Origin: Candidatus Eiseniibacteriota bacterium
GTDB lineage: Bacteria > Joyebacterota > Joyebacteria > Joyebacterales > Joyebacteraceae
Direction: 5' to 3'
DNA: 7,292 bases
Assembly: GCA_030609605.1 (NCBI GenBank)
Contig: JAUWBY010000112.1
Location: 1-7,292 of the forward strand
Position numbers and translations under genes: made by a program. Below the pieces are notes generated by a model. It saw only the letters and a program-made list of their open reading frames with translations. It did not search any database and had not been told where the DNA came from. Numbering within the stretch: the stretch's first letter is position 1; the number at the start of each line of letters is the position of its first letter. Positions 1-6,784 of the stretch are shown in pieces.

Positions 1-1293
1 GCTGAGGATGTCCCGGCGATCACGAGCGAGCCGCGGTCACCGGACATGAGCGATCGAGTTCCCAAGGTCGTCGTGGCGACGGTGGAGAGCTGGGAAGCCA
101 AGAGCCGTTGGTTCTTCGACGTGAACAAGGACCAGTTCGATGTGACTCCCGGGATCCAGGCGAAGGTAGATGAGATCCTCCGTGACGCCGGTGTTGCTCG
201 AGGCAGCGAGGAAGAGAAAGCAGAAGTGCTTGTTCACTGGGTCGCGCAGAACATTCGGTACAGCGGGCAGACGATGGGCGAGGGCGAGGGGTTCATTCTC
301 CATCCTGGCGCCATGATCTTTGAGCAGCGGAGCGGTGTCTGCAAGGACATAGCGGGGATGCTTGTCACGATGATGCGCGCCGCCGGCATGGATTCCTATG
401 CCGCCATGACGATGGCCGGAAGCCGCATCGAGGAAGTTCCGGCAGACCAGTTCAACCACTGTGTCTGTGCCCTCAGGAAGGATGATGGCAGCTTCGAGAT
501 GTACGACCCGACCTGGGTTCCGTACTACAACGACATATGGTCGAAGTCTGAGATGGAACAGCAGTACCTCACAGGCACGCCCGCCGGAGAGCCGCTCGCT
601 TCGATTCCGTACAGTCCCCCGGAGGGATCGCCTCTCAGTGTTCGGCATGAGGCGGAGTTGTCGGAGGACGGGACGCTGCGCGGTACCTTCAAGCTGTCCG
701 GGGCGGGTGTCATGGACTCGAGACTCAGAGGGATGGTGAGCATGAGCAGGCTCACGGACATAGAGGACGATATCGCGTACTACTTCTCGGAGCTGGGTGA
801 AGGCATCGAGATCATCAACCTCAACTACCGTGCGGTGGACGATTTCAGCGGGAATGCGTGGGTCGAGGTCGAGTACGTAATCCCTGAGTACGCGTTTCCC
901 GTCGAGGACGGACTCGAGTTCAGAAGCCCAATGGCGGTTCTCACGACAGAGAACGGATGGCTTTGCAGATCCTGCGTTTACGATTGGGGAGAGGAACGCG
1001 AGAACGACATCTTCCTCTGGTTCACGCAACTGATCGAAGGAGAAGAGACGATTCGACTTCCGAGAGGGTATTCGATAGATGATCCTCCGTCGTCCGAGGA
1101 GATCGACGAGACTTTCGCCTACTTCAAGGCCGAAGGCGAGGCGGACGGTCGGAAGCTCACCGTGACGGAGCGCTTTGAGGCGCGCAGACGATTGATTCCG
1201 TCAGACGGGTTCGAGGGATTCAAGGCCGCGGTAGATGAGGCGTTGGATTGGGCCGGAAAGACGTACCGCGCCGAGAAGGGAGATGACTCCTGA
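1..1293 (+). CDS. Secreted transglutaminase-like protein, DUF3857/DUF3858 type, 5' end cut by window edge
   Basis: The frame is open from the first base, so the start lies outside the window. The Met at base 46 is probably internal, because family-like sequence (VPKVVVATVESWEAKSRWF, usually found just before the core) already begins there. A transglutaminase-like core follows. The putative catalytic Cys is in SGVCKD (bases 340-342), the His in FNHC (457-459) and the Asp in YDPTW (505-507), so the papain-like Cys-His-Asp triad looks complete. The remaining part, from about base 640, is a beta-rich C-terminal region ending in a DUF3858-like segment (LTVTERFEARRRLIPSDGF). A CxxC pair lies at bases 964-975, and two further Cys flank the catalytic His. 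The N-terminal DUF3857 domain and signal peptide expected for the family would lie upstream. Substrate and reaction (protease, amidase or cross-linking) are unknown. The stop overlaps the next start by one base, implying coupled expression with the related downstream gene. Confidence 0.88.
   Translation, partial: AEDVPAITSEPRSPDMSDRVPKVVVATVESWEAKSRWFFDVNKDQFDVTPGIQAKVDEILRDAGVARGSEEEKAEVLVHWVAQNIRYSGQTMGEGEGFILHPGAMIFEQRSGVCKDIAGMLVTMMRAAGMDSYAAMTMAGSRIEEVPADQFNHCVCALRKDDGSFEMYDPTWVPYYNDIWSKSEMEQQYLTGTPAGEPLASIPYSPPEGSPLSVRHEAELSEDGTLRGTFKLSGAGVMDSRLRGMVSMSRLTDIEDDIAYYFSELGEGIEIINLNYRAVDDFSGNAWVEVEYVIPEYAFPVEDGLEFRSPMAVLTTENGWLCRSCVYDWGEERENDIFLWFTQLIEGEETIRLPRGYSIDDPPSSEEIDETFAYFKAEGEADGRKLTVTERFEARRRLIPSDGFEGFKAAVDEALDWAGKTYRAEKGDDS
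1276..1282 (+). promoter_or_regulatory. Ribosome binding site of the second DUF3857 gene, inside the upstream gene
   Basis: AAGGGAG lies within the last codons of the upstream gene, ten bases before the ATG at 1293. With the TGATG stop/start overlap it supports 1293 as the start and suggests re-initiation by ribosomes finishing the first gene. Confidence 0.55.
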
Positions 1294-3260
1294 TGAGAAC
1301 CAACTACGCAGGTAAGCACCTTCGTTCTCTCGCCGCTGTTCTTGCATGCGGCGCCGGAGTTTGCGCTATTGTTCTCGCGCTCGTTCTCATCATTCCACAC
1401 CAATGTGCCGCGGAGCCGCTTGCTTCTGCGGGGGGGCTCGACATAGGCGAGCTCATGTCACAGGCGAAATCGTCTCTCGACCTGTCGGAGATGGATGCAG
1501 TCGTTCTCTATGACGGTCGCGAGATTGAAGTTCGCGTGGACGGGAGCCTGCGCATGACGTTCCATCAGGTGGTCTGGATCTCTACGGAGCTCGGAATCGA
1601 AGAGTATGCCGACCTCAGAGTGCCGTACAACACGGAGACCACATCGCTCGAGGTGCGTGTACTCAGAACCTGGCGTGACGGTAGCTGGTGGCCGCACGAG
1701 TCAGCGATCAGCCCGACGGCCGTCGTCGAAACGACGCCGAGCGCGCTCGGACGGGCCGACGACTATCTCACGATCCGCGAGACGGTTCTCCTTCACGACG
1801 GTGTTGAGATCCCGTGCATCATTGAGACCATCTACACGACCACGGAGTCCCGTCCGGACGGTGTCGGCGCGGATGGTCTCTGGGTGTTCCAGCGCGACGA
1901 CCCGGCTATCGTTGTTCGGTACTCGGTCAGTGTTCCCTCTGGCGAGCGGCTTGAGTACGCGGGTGGGAACGGCGCTCCGGAGCCGGCGTACAGCGTCAAG
2001 AGCGGTCGGGACGCGTTCACATGGGAGATGAACGATGTGAGTCGGCTCCCGCGGCCACACATTGTCGATGCCGCCGCCGTCGCCCCCTATGTGGTCTGGT
2101 CCACGTGGAAGGATTGGGACGAGCTCGGAGACGCGGTTCTTGGGAATTTCGACGCAGTGGCAGAGCTCACGGAGGTCATCCGGGATACGATGTCGGCGCT
2201 GGTGAAGCACGAGCCATACCTTCCGGAAAGAGCGCAGGCAGTGGTCGACTACGTGAGTGAGACGACGCGAGCGATACGGTACGATGAGCGCTTCTGGAAG
2301 TTCGCGCCGCGCCCGGCATCGAGAACGTGGGAGACAGCATACGGTCACAGGCTCGACCGTGCGGTGCTTGCCCTTGCTCTCTTCGAGGAGGTGGGGTGTG
2401 ACGTAGGTCCGGTCTACCGCAGCCGCGGGTTTGTTGAAGTTGACGCCGATGTGCCATCGCTCTTGCGCTTCAGCGGTCTTGCGCTCCGCGTCACCGGCGA
2501 CGGTCTGAACGCGTACTATGATCCTGTGAGCGGCCACCTGACTAACGGCAGGTCGCCTCTTGTGGGGCGCACGGTGTGGGTGCCCGGCGAATGGACAGCG
2601 CCTGCGCTGGGGGTCGGTGATCTCGGTGACTCCAACCGGCTGGAGCTGGTCATCTCTCTCGAGTGCGACGATGCAGACGAATGGGTGGGTGAGGGGTTCT
2701 TCCGCGCCTCAGGCCTTCTCAGCCCGTATGATTGCATCATCGGGCTGGGGGGCGAGGCAGCGGGTTTCTTCGGTGGAGTTGTGGACGGCGTCCTGGCCGG
2801 ATCGGAGATCACGGAGCACAACGTTGCCGTCCTTAGGAATGAAGAGGTCGTGGCCGGCTTCTCCTTCACGATGACGCTTCCCGAACCTGACGATGACGGG
2901 CGAACGTGGCTCGAGATAGGCGACCCGTCAGGTGGTGTGATCGACCTTCTTCCCGGAGATGTGCACACATACTCACCCAGGCGCGAATCACCCGTGCTCC
3001 TTCCTTCGGTGATCTCTCAGAGGGTGACGTTCAGGATCAAAGTTGGGGATCTCGAGATCGTTCGTCTACCAGAACCTGCCACCGTCAGTTGCCCATGTGG
3101 CGAATTCACTCTGAGCGTGGAAGAGGACGGGGAGTGGATCACGGTGACGCGCGAGCTGTCGCTGACTCAAGCGACGATCCCTTCCGACGTGTGGAGGGAG
3201 CTGCGTGGAGTTCTCCTTGCGAACGGTTCTGATCGTGGGCGAACGCTGGTCTTTCGCTGA
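1293..3260 (+). CDS. Exported DUF3857 protein with degenerate transglutaminase-like core (probable pseudoenzyme)
   Basis: The 655-residue protein starts with a basic N-terminus and a long hydrophobic stretch (about residues 11-35), then HQCAAEP. This is an export signal or signal anchor; I see no convincing lipobox. Residues of about 67-240 resemble DUF3857 (VVWISTELGIEEYADLRVPY, then PCIIETIYTTTE). A transglutaminase-like core follows at about 300-420, and a beta-rich C-terminus with a DUF3858-like end (RRESPVLLPSVISQR; VTRELSLTQATIPSDVW). At the site where active relatives have G-D-C-K-D, this protein reads G-H-R-L-D, so Arg353 takes the Cys position. Where they have F-N-H it reads F-S-G, so Gly395 takes the His position. 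Asp410 in YYDPVSG is kept. The alignment is by eye. If correct, the protein cannot act as a cysteine enzyme and may bind a ligand or assist the intact paralogue encoded just upstream. It overlaps that gene by one base. Physiological role unknown. Confidence 0.88.
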   Translation: MRTNYAGKHLRSLAAVLACGAGVCAIVLALVLIIPHQCAAEPLASAGGLDIGELMSQAKSSLDLSEMDAVVLYDGREIEVRVDGSLRMTFHQVVWISTELGIEEYADLRVPYNTETTSLEVRVLRTWRDGSWWPHESAISPTAVVETTPSALGRADDYLTIRETVLLHDGVEIPCIIETIYTTTESRPDGVGADGLWVFQRDDPAIVVRYSVSVPSGERLEYAGGNGAPEPAYSVKSGRDAFTWEMNDVSRLPRPHIVDAAAVAPYVVWSTWKDWDELGDAVLGNFDAVAELTEVIRDTMSALVKHEPYLPERAQAVVDYVSETTRAIRYDERFWKFAPRPASRTWETAYGHRLDRAVLALALFEEVGCDVGPVYRSRGFVEVDADVPSLLRFSGLALRVTGDGLNAYYDPVSGHLTNGRSPLVGRTVWVPGEWTAPALGVGDLGDSNRLELVISLECDDADEWVGEGFFRASGLLSPYDCIIGLGGEAAGFFGGVVDGVLAGSEITEHNVAVLRNEEVVAGFSFTMTLPEPDDDGRTWLEIGDPSGGVIDLLPGDVHTYSPRRESPVLLPSVISQRVTFRIKVGDLEIVRLPEPATVSCPCGEFTLSVEEDGEWITVTRELSLTQATIPSDVWRELRGVLLANGSDRGRTLVFR

Positions 3261-3270
3261 GGCAAGAGGC

Positions 3271-3300
3271 TTGGTGCACGAGTCACGGACGTGCTAGGGT
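3271..3300 (+). promoter_or_regulatory. Candidate sigma-70-type promoter with extended -10 for the exporter operon
   Basis: TTGGTG (3271-3276) and TAGGGT (3295-3300) are separated by 18 bases. TG at 3292-3293 stands one base ahead of the -10 hexamer, as in extended -10 promoters. Each hexamer matches the E. coli consensus at only about half of its positions. The placement, about 50 bases ahead of the adaptor gene in the only sizeable gap between + strand genes, favours it. The organism's own sigma-factor preferences are unknown, so this is a candidate only. Confidence 0.35.
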
Positions 3301-3336
3301 AGCTGCAAAGCAGGAAGGACACTGTCGGTAAGAAGT

Positions 3337-3343
3337 CGGGAGA
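3337..3343 (+). promoter_or_regulatory. Ribosome binding site of the adaptor gene
   Basis: CGGGAGA stands five bases before the ATG at 3349. The spacing suits a Shine-Dalgarno site and supports that start, which places a charged Met-Lys-Lys directly ahead of the membrane segment. Confidence 0.5.
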
Positions 3344-3348
3344 CACAC

Positions 3349-4653
3349 ATGAAGAAGTGGATTGTCATAGCCTTGGCAGCCGTCGTGGTTGTCGTTGCTG
3401 TCGTACTTGCGCTGCGGAACGGAGGTGCCGGCTCGGATGCTGAACGCTACGAGTTCGTCGAGGTTACGCGGGGCGATCTCGAGAACATTATTACAAGCAC
3501 AGGCACGCTCTCGGCGGTCGGGACGGTGGAGGTGGGAACACAGGTGTCGGGTAGTGTCTCTCACGTGCTTGTTGACTACAACGAGAGCGTGACTACAGGG
3601 CAGGTCCTGGCGGTTCTGGATACGACGATGCTATCGGCGTCGGTTCGCGATGCTCGCGCCTCGGTAATGAGGACGAAGGCGTTGAGCGAGCAGGCCGACA
3701 GGGAACTTGTGCGCGCGTACGAGCTTTTCAGCAACAAGCTCATCAGTGATGCGGAGTTTGAAGACATCGGGACGAGCGCCAAATCTGCAGAAGCGTCCCT
3801 GCTGTCGGCGGCGGCTTCGCTGGACAGAACGCTGGCGAATCTCTCGTATGCCGTCATCCGATCTCCGATCGACGGGACTGTTATTATGAGGAGTGTCGAG
3901 CCTGGTCAGACGGTCGCGGCGAGCTTCTCGACGCCCACGCTCTTCATCATCGCGGAGGATCTCTCCAAGATGGAGATACGGGCGCTTGTTGACGAGAGCG
4001 ATATCGGGCAGATCATGGAAGGACAGAACGTTCGCTTCACCGTGGAAGCCTACATCGATGAGGAGTTCAAGGGTGTCGTTCGTCAAGTGTGGCTTCAACC
4101 ACAGACCGTGCAGAACGTAGTGAACTACACTGTCGTAATAGATGCCGCCAACGACAGAGATCTGCTCTATCCCGGAATGACGGCGACGGTAGACTTCATG
4201 ATAGATGAGGTCCGTGATGTTCTGCTTGTTCCGAACGTGGCCCTGCGCTTCCAGCCGAGCGAATCGATGATCGAGGAGTTCCGGTCGGCGATGCAGGAGC
4301 GCATGAAGGACATGTCGGACTCAGAGCGGCAGGAGATGAGTGCTGAACGCGGAGGAGCACCGGGTGCAGCGGGGACCGGCGGGCATGGTTCGCCGGGAAA
4401 CGGCCCAGGCCTGGGGAGTAGCTCCGGCATGGGAGGCGGCAATGCGTTCGGTGCCGCGGCTCGGCTGTGGTATCTCGATGACGAGGGCAGGCCCAGCGTG
4501 GCCAGAGTTCGCACCGGGGCCACCGATGGACGCGTGACGGAGATCGTGGATGGGCGCGGTATCACCGAAGGCACGAACGCTATCACAAAAGTCAATGAGG
4601 ACGACTCTTCGGGGAGCTCGAATCCCCTCAGTTCAGCCATAAGGCGCCGCTAG
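3349..4653 (+). CDS. Periplasmic adaptor (membrane fusion protein) of a MacAB-like ABC exporter, MacA/HlyD family
   Basis: The 434-residue protein begins MKKWIV and has one hydrophobic anchor (about 4-22), so it should sit in the inner membrane with its body in the periplasm. Domains in order: first half of the lipoyl-like domain (57-91, EVGTQVSGSVSHVLVDYNES), a short helical hairpin (about 95-168), second lipoyl half (RSPIDGTVIMRSVEPGQTV, 172-190), beta-barrel (about 207-290, with VVNYTVVIDAANDRDLLYPGMTA) and a membrane-proximal domain (about 372-415, WYLDDEG...VRTGATDGRVTEIV). Between barrel and last domain lies an insert of about 65 residues: a charged helix (305-334), then a Gly-rich linker (335-366, 15 of 32 residues Gly). 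Such adaptors link the inner-membrane ABC transporter to an outer-membrane channel. The ATPase and permease genes follow immediately, which supports the MacA-type assignment over RND adaptors. Substrate cannot be told; a drug, lipid, peptide or siderophore export role is equally open. Confidence 0.9.
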   Translation: MKKWIVIALAAVVVVVAVVLALRNGGAGSDAERYEFVEVTRGDLENIITSTGTLSAVGTVEVGTQVSGSVSHVLVDYNESVTTGQVLAVLDTTMLSASVRDARASVMRTKALSEQADRELVRAYELFSNKLISDAEFEDIGTSAKSAEASLLSAAASLDRTLANLSYAVIRSPIDGTVIMRSVEPGQTVAASFSTPTLFIIAEDLSKMEIRALVDESDIGQIMEGQNVRFTVEAYIDEEFKGVVRQVWLQPQTVQNVVNYTVVIDAANDRDLLYPGMTATVDFMIDEVRDVLLVPNVALRFQPSESMIEEFRSAMQERMKDMSDSERQEMSAERGGAPGAAGTGGHGSPGNGPGLGSSSGMGGGNAFGAAARLWYLDDEGRPSVARVRTGATDGRVTEIVDGRGITEGTNAITKVNEDDSSGSSNPLSSAIRRR

Positions 4654-4698
4654 CTCTGCACAGGCAGGGGAGCAACGACGGGTATCCAAGTCGACAGC

Positions 4699-4702
4699 GA
4701 GG
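4699..4702 (+). promoter_or_regulatory. Ribosome binding site of the ABC ATPase gene
   Basis: GAGG lies four bases before the ATG at 4707, in the 53-base gap after the adaptor gene. I see no promoter or terminator hairpin in that gap, so read-through from the adaptor gene is likely. Confidence 0.4.
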
Positions 4703-4706
4703 CACG

Positions 4707-5405
4707 ATGAGTGCGGTAATCGAAGCATCCGGGATCTCGAAGATCTATCAGATGGGAGAGGTGGAGGTCCACGCCCTGAGAGGGGTTGATCTGACCGTCG
4801 AAGACGGTGAGTTCATCTCTATCATGGGTGCATCGGGCTCCGGGAAATCGACGCTCATGAATGTGCTCGGTTGTCTGGACCACCCGACCTCGGGTGAGTA
4901 TCTTCTGAATGGGAGGGATGTCAGCGAACTCAACCCAAACGAGTTTGCTGAAGTGCGAAACACCAGAATAGGATTCGTCTTCCAGGTGTTCAACCTTCTT
5001 CCCAGAACGACGGCTCTCGACAATGTTGAGCTCCCGCTCCTGTACGATCGCACCCGTCGCATAGAGGACCCGCGGGCGGAAGCCGTGGCTGCGCTCGAGC
5101 GCGTGGGCTTGAGAGATCGGATTACTCACGAGCCTAATCAGCTCTCCGGAGGCGAGCGGCAGCGCGTGGCGATAGCACGGGCACTCGTAAACAGACCATC
5201 GATCATTCTGGCCGATGAGCCGACCGGCAATCTCGACAGCGTCATGTCCCTCGAGATAATGGAGCTCTTCGGCGAACTCAACGCGCAGGGTATCACCATC
5301 ATAATCGTCACGCACGAGCACGACATTGCTGAGGTCACTAGGCGGATAATCGAGATGAAGGACGGCGCTATCATCCGGGATGCCGTGAATGTCGGGGGCA
5401 GGTGA
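4707..5405 (+). CDS. ABC transporter ATP-binding protein, MacB/LolD type
   Basis: The 232 residues form one complete ABC ATPase domain with every key motif visible: Walker A GASGSGKST (41-49), Q-loop Gln93 in FVFQVFNLLP, signature LSGGERQ (146-152), Walker B IILADEP with Glu171 as the likely catalytic base, D-loop NLDS, and the H-loop His203 in VTHEHD. Length and the FNLLPRTTALDNVELPLLY stretch fit the MacB/LolD/FtsE-like group that partners FtsX-fold permeases. It would sit on the cytoplasmic face and drive the permease encoded next by ATP hydrolysis. In E. coli MacB the ATPase and permease are one chain; here they are separate, as is common in other phyla. A LolD-type lipoprotein-release role is an alternative by ATPase sequence alone, but the adjacent MacA-like adaptor argues for export. 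The stop is one base from the chosen permease start. Confidence 0.95.
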   Translation: MSAVIEASGISKIYQMGEVEVHALRGVDLTVEDGEFISIMGASGSGKSTLMNVLGCLDHPTSGEYLLNGRDVSELNPNEFAEVRNTRIGFVFQVFNLLPRTTALDNVELPLLYDRTRRIEDPRAEAVAALERVGLRDRITHEPNQLSGGERQRVAIARALVNRPSIILADEPTGNLDSVMSLEIMELFGELNAQGITIIIVTHEHDIAEVTRRIIEMKDGAIIRDAVNVGGR

Positions 5406-5406
5406 A

Positions 5407-6624
5407 ATGAGACTCCGCAACCTGCTGAAGATCGCTATCAAGAGTCTCACCAGGAACAGGATGCGCAGTCTCCTGACCTCGCTCGGCGTCATTATCGGCG
5501 TCGGTGCGGTCATAGTGATGGTCGCCATCGGTCAGGGTGCGCAGGCAGACATCGAAGCGCAGATAACATCACTGGGCGCGAACATGGTGATGATATTTCC
5601 AGGCTCGTCGTGGTCACGCGGGGTGAGCCATGGGGCGGGCTCGCAGAACCGCCTCACACTCGACGATGCGGATGCCATCCGGGAGAGGGCGACCCTCGTC
5701 ACCGCCGTGTCCACCGAGGTGCGTGTGAACGCGCAGATAATCGGTGGTGACAGCAACTGGAACACCTCTATTCAGGGGGTCGACCCGGAGTATCAGGAGA
5801 TTCGGGACTGGTACACCGTGTCGGGCGAGTTCTTCACTGAGAGAGATGTGCGAGCCAAGGCGAAGGTGGCCGTGCTCGGAAAGACGGTTGCCGACAATCT
5901 GTTCCCGGGTTCCGATCCTGTCGGTGAGAGGATAAGGATCAGGAACACGCCCTTCAAGGTGGTCGGGGTTCTCGAGGCAAAGGGACAGTCGGCCTACGGG
6001 TCTGACAGGGACGATGTCGTCATGGTGCCGTCCACGACGGCGCTCTATCGTCTGGCCGGCGGTCGTTACATCAGCAGGATCTTTGCGAGCGCCGTGTCGA
6101 TTGAAGTGTCCGGAGCGGCAGAGGAAGAGCTGACCGCAATTCTGAGAGAAGAGCACAATCTGGAACCCGGCGAGGAAGACGACTTCCGTGTGCGAAGTCA
6201 GGCTGAGTTTCTGGAAACCGCGACCGAGACGTCCCGCGTGATGACACTGCTGCTCGGGGCTGTTGCCGCCGTCTCGCTCGTAGTCGGAGGCATTGGGATC
6301 ATGAACATCATGCTCGTGTCTGTGACCGAGCGGACGCGGGAGATCGGCATACGTCTCGCCGTCGGCGCGCGCGGCAGCGACGTTCTGGTGCAGTTCCTGA
6401 CGGAGGCCGTTGTTCTCGCTCTCGTCGGCGGGACCGTTGGAATTCTGCTGGCCGTCGGAGTTTCTGTCTTCCTGGATCGTGTCGTCGGCATGACGACGAT
6501 CATCTCACCGGCGATCGTGGCTCTGGCCTTCTGCTTCTCCGGCGCGGTCGGGGTCTTCTTCGGCTACTATCCTGCCCGCAAAGCTGCCCGTCTTAACCCG
6601 ATAGACGCGTTGAGGTACGAGTAG
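5407..6624 (+). CDS. ABC transporter permease, MacB/FtsX family
   Basis: The 405-residue protein has the standard layout: a short amphipathic N-terminus, TM1 (about 22-42, LLTSLGVIIGVGAVIVMVAIG), a large periplasmic domain (about 43-277, MacB_PCD type) and three C-terminal helices (about 280-305, 333-358 and 366-388). Conserved family stretches are clear: VGGIGIMNIMLVSVTERTREIGIRLAVGA, which includes the cytoplasmic coupling region, and the ending YPARKAARLNPIDALRYE. The ATG at 5407 is chosen because family members begin with M-R-L-x-N-L and it follows the ATPase stop by one base, behind a G-rich Shine-Dalgarno-like stretch (5394-5402). An in-frame ATG at 5389 would add six residues and overlap the ATPase gene by 17 bases; it cannot be excluded. 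It should dimerise, pair with two ATPase subunits and dock the periplasmic adaptor. MacB-type transporters are thought to act on substrates from the periplasmic side (mechanotransmission). The last gene of the operon. Confidence 0.94.
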   Translation: MRLRNLLKIAIKSLTRNRMRSLLTSLGVIIGVGAVIVMVAIGQGAQADIEAQITSLGANMVMIFPGSSWSRGVSHGAGSQNRLTLDDADAIRERATLVTAVSTEVRVNAQIIGGDSNWNTSIQGVDPEYQEIRDWYTVSGEFFTERDVRAKAKVAVLGKTVADNLFPGSDPVGERIRIRNTPFKVVGVLEAKGQSAYGSDRDDVVMVPSTTALYRLAGGRYISRIFASAVSIEVSGAAEEELTAILREEHNLEPGEEDDFRVRSQAEFLETATETSRVMTLLLGAVAAVSLVVGGIGIMNIMLVSVTERTREIGIRLAVGARGSDVLVQFLTEAVVLALVGGTVGILLAVGVSVFLDRVVGMTTIISPAIVALAFCFSGAVGVFFGYYPARKAARLNPIDALRYE

Positions 6625-6784
6625 GGGACTGCATCATCGCCTTCAGCGAGAGCGGCAACTACCCACCGTGGTCTCCATGCCTCGCCGGTGATGTAGTAGG
6701 GCAGGGCCGCGAGGCCCTGCCCTACCCGATTGTTGAACGTGTGGCAACCGCGGCTTGTGCCGCAAGTCCGGGGCGCCGAGTTCT
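6625..6784. other. Intergenic region between convergent genes
   Basis: This 160-base stretch separates the permease stop from the stop of the minus-strand gene. It holds the strong palindrome described separately, and a weaker inverted repeat, GCGGC-TTGT-GCCGC (6750-6763), near the minus gene's 3' end. Neither is followed by a T-run on the relevant strand. The + strand frame from 6597 to 6863 is free of stops but has no ATG, so I do not call a gene. Confidence 0.6.
6696..6725. repeat. Perfect 13-bp inverted repeat with GCGA loop
   Basis: Bases 6696-6708 (GTAGGGCAGGGCC) are exactly complementary to 6713-6725 (GGCCCTGCCCTAC), with a four-base GCGA loop. In RNA this is a very stable hairpin with a GNRA-type tetraloop. 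It lies about 70 bases after the permease stop and about 60 bases after the minus gene's stop, so it could protect or end transcripts from both sides. No T-tract follows on either strand, so it is not a textbook intrinsic terminator. A dispersed REP-like palindrome is an equally good reading. Confidence 0.6.

Noticed and set aside
37..1029. Long minus-strand open frame of 330 codons opposite the first gene
   Set aside because: It lies wholly antisense to a gene with clear transglutaminase motifs, its translation is rich in Arg/His/Val in the manner of shadow frames in GC-rich DNA, and it shows no domain.
1701..2537. Minus-strand open frame of 278 codons opposite the second DUF3857 gene
   Set aside because: Arg-rich shadow frame opposite a convincing gene; no recognisable motif.
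5389..5406. Upstream permease start at 5389
   Set aside because: It adds six residues (MSGAGE) not typical of the family's N-terminus and overlaps the ATPase gene by 17 bases; kept only as an alternative.
4650..5528. Minus-strand open frame of 292 codons opposite the ATPase gene and the start of the permease gene
   Set aside because: It runs antisense across two well-supported genes and has no recognisable motif; long antisense frames are expected from GC-rich codon bias.
6750..6763. GCGGC-TTGT-GCCGC hairpin as terminator of the minus-strand gene
   Set aside because: Only five Watson-Crick pairs and no T-tract on the minus strand after the stem; too weak to call.
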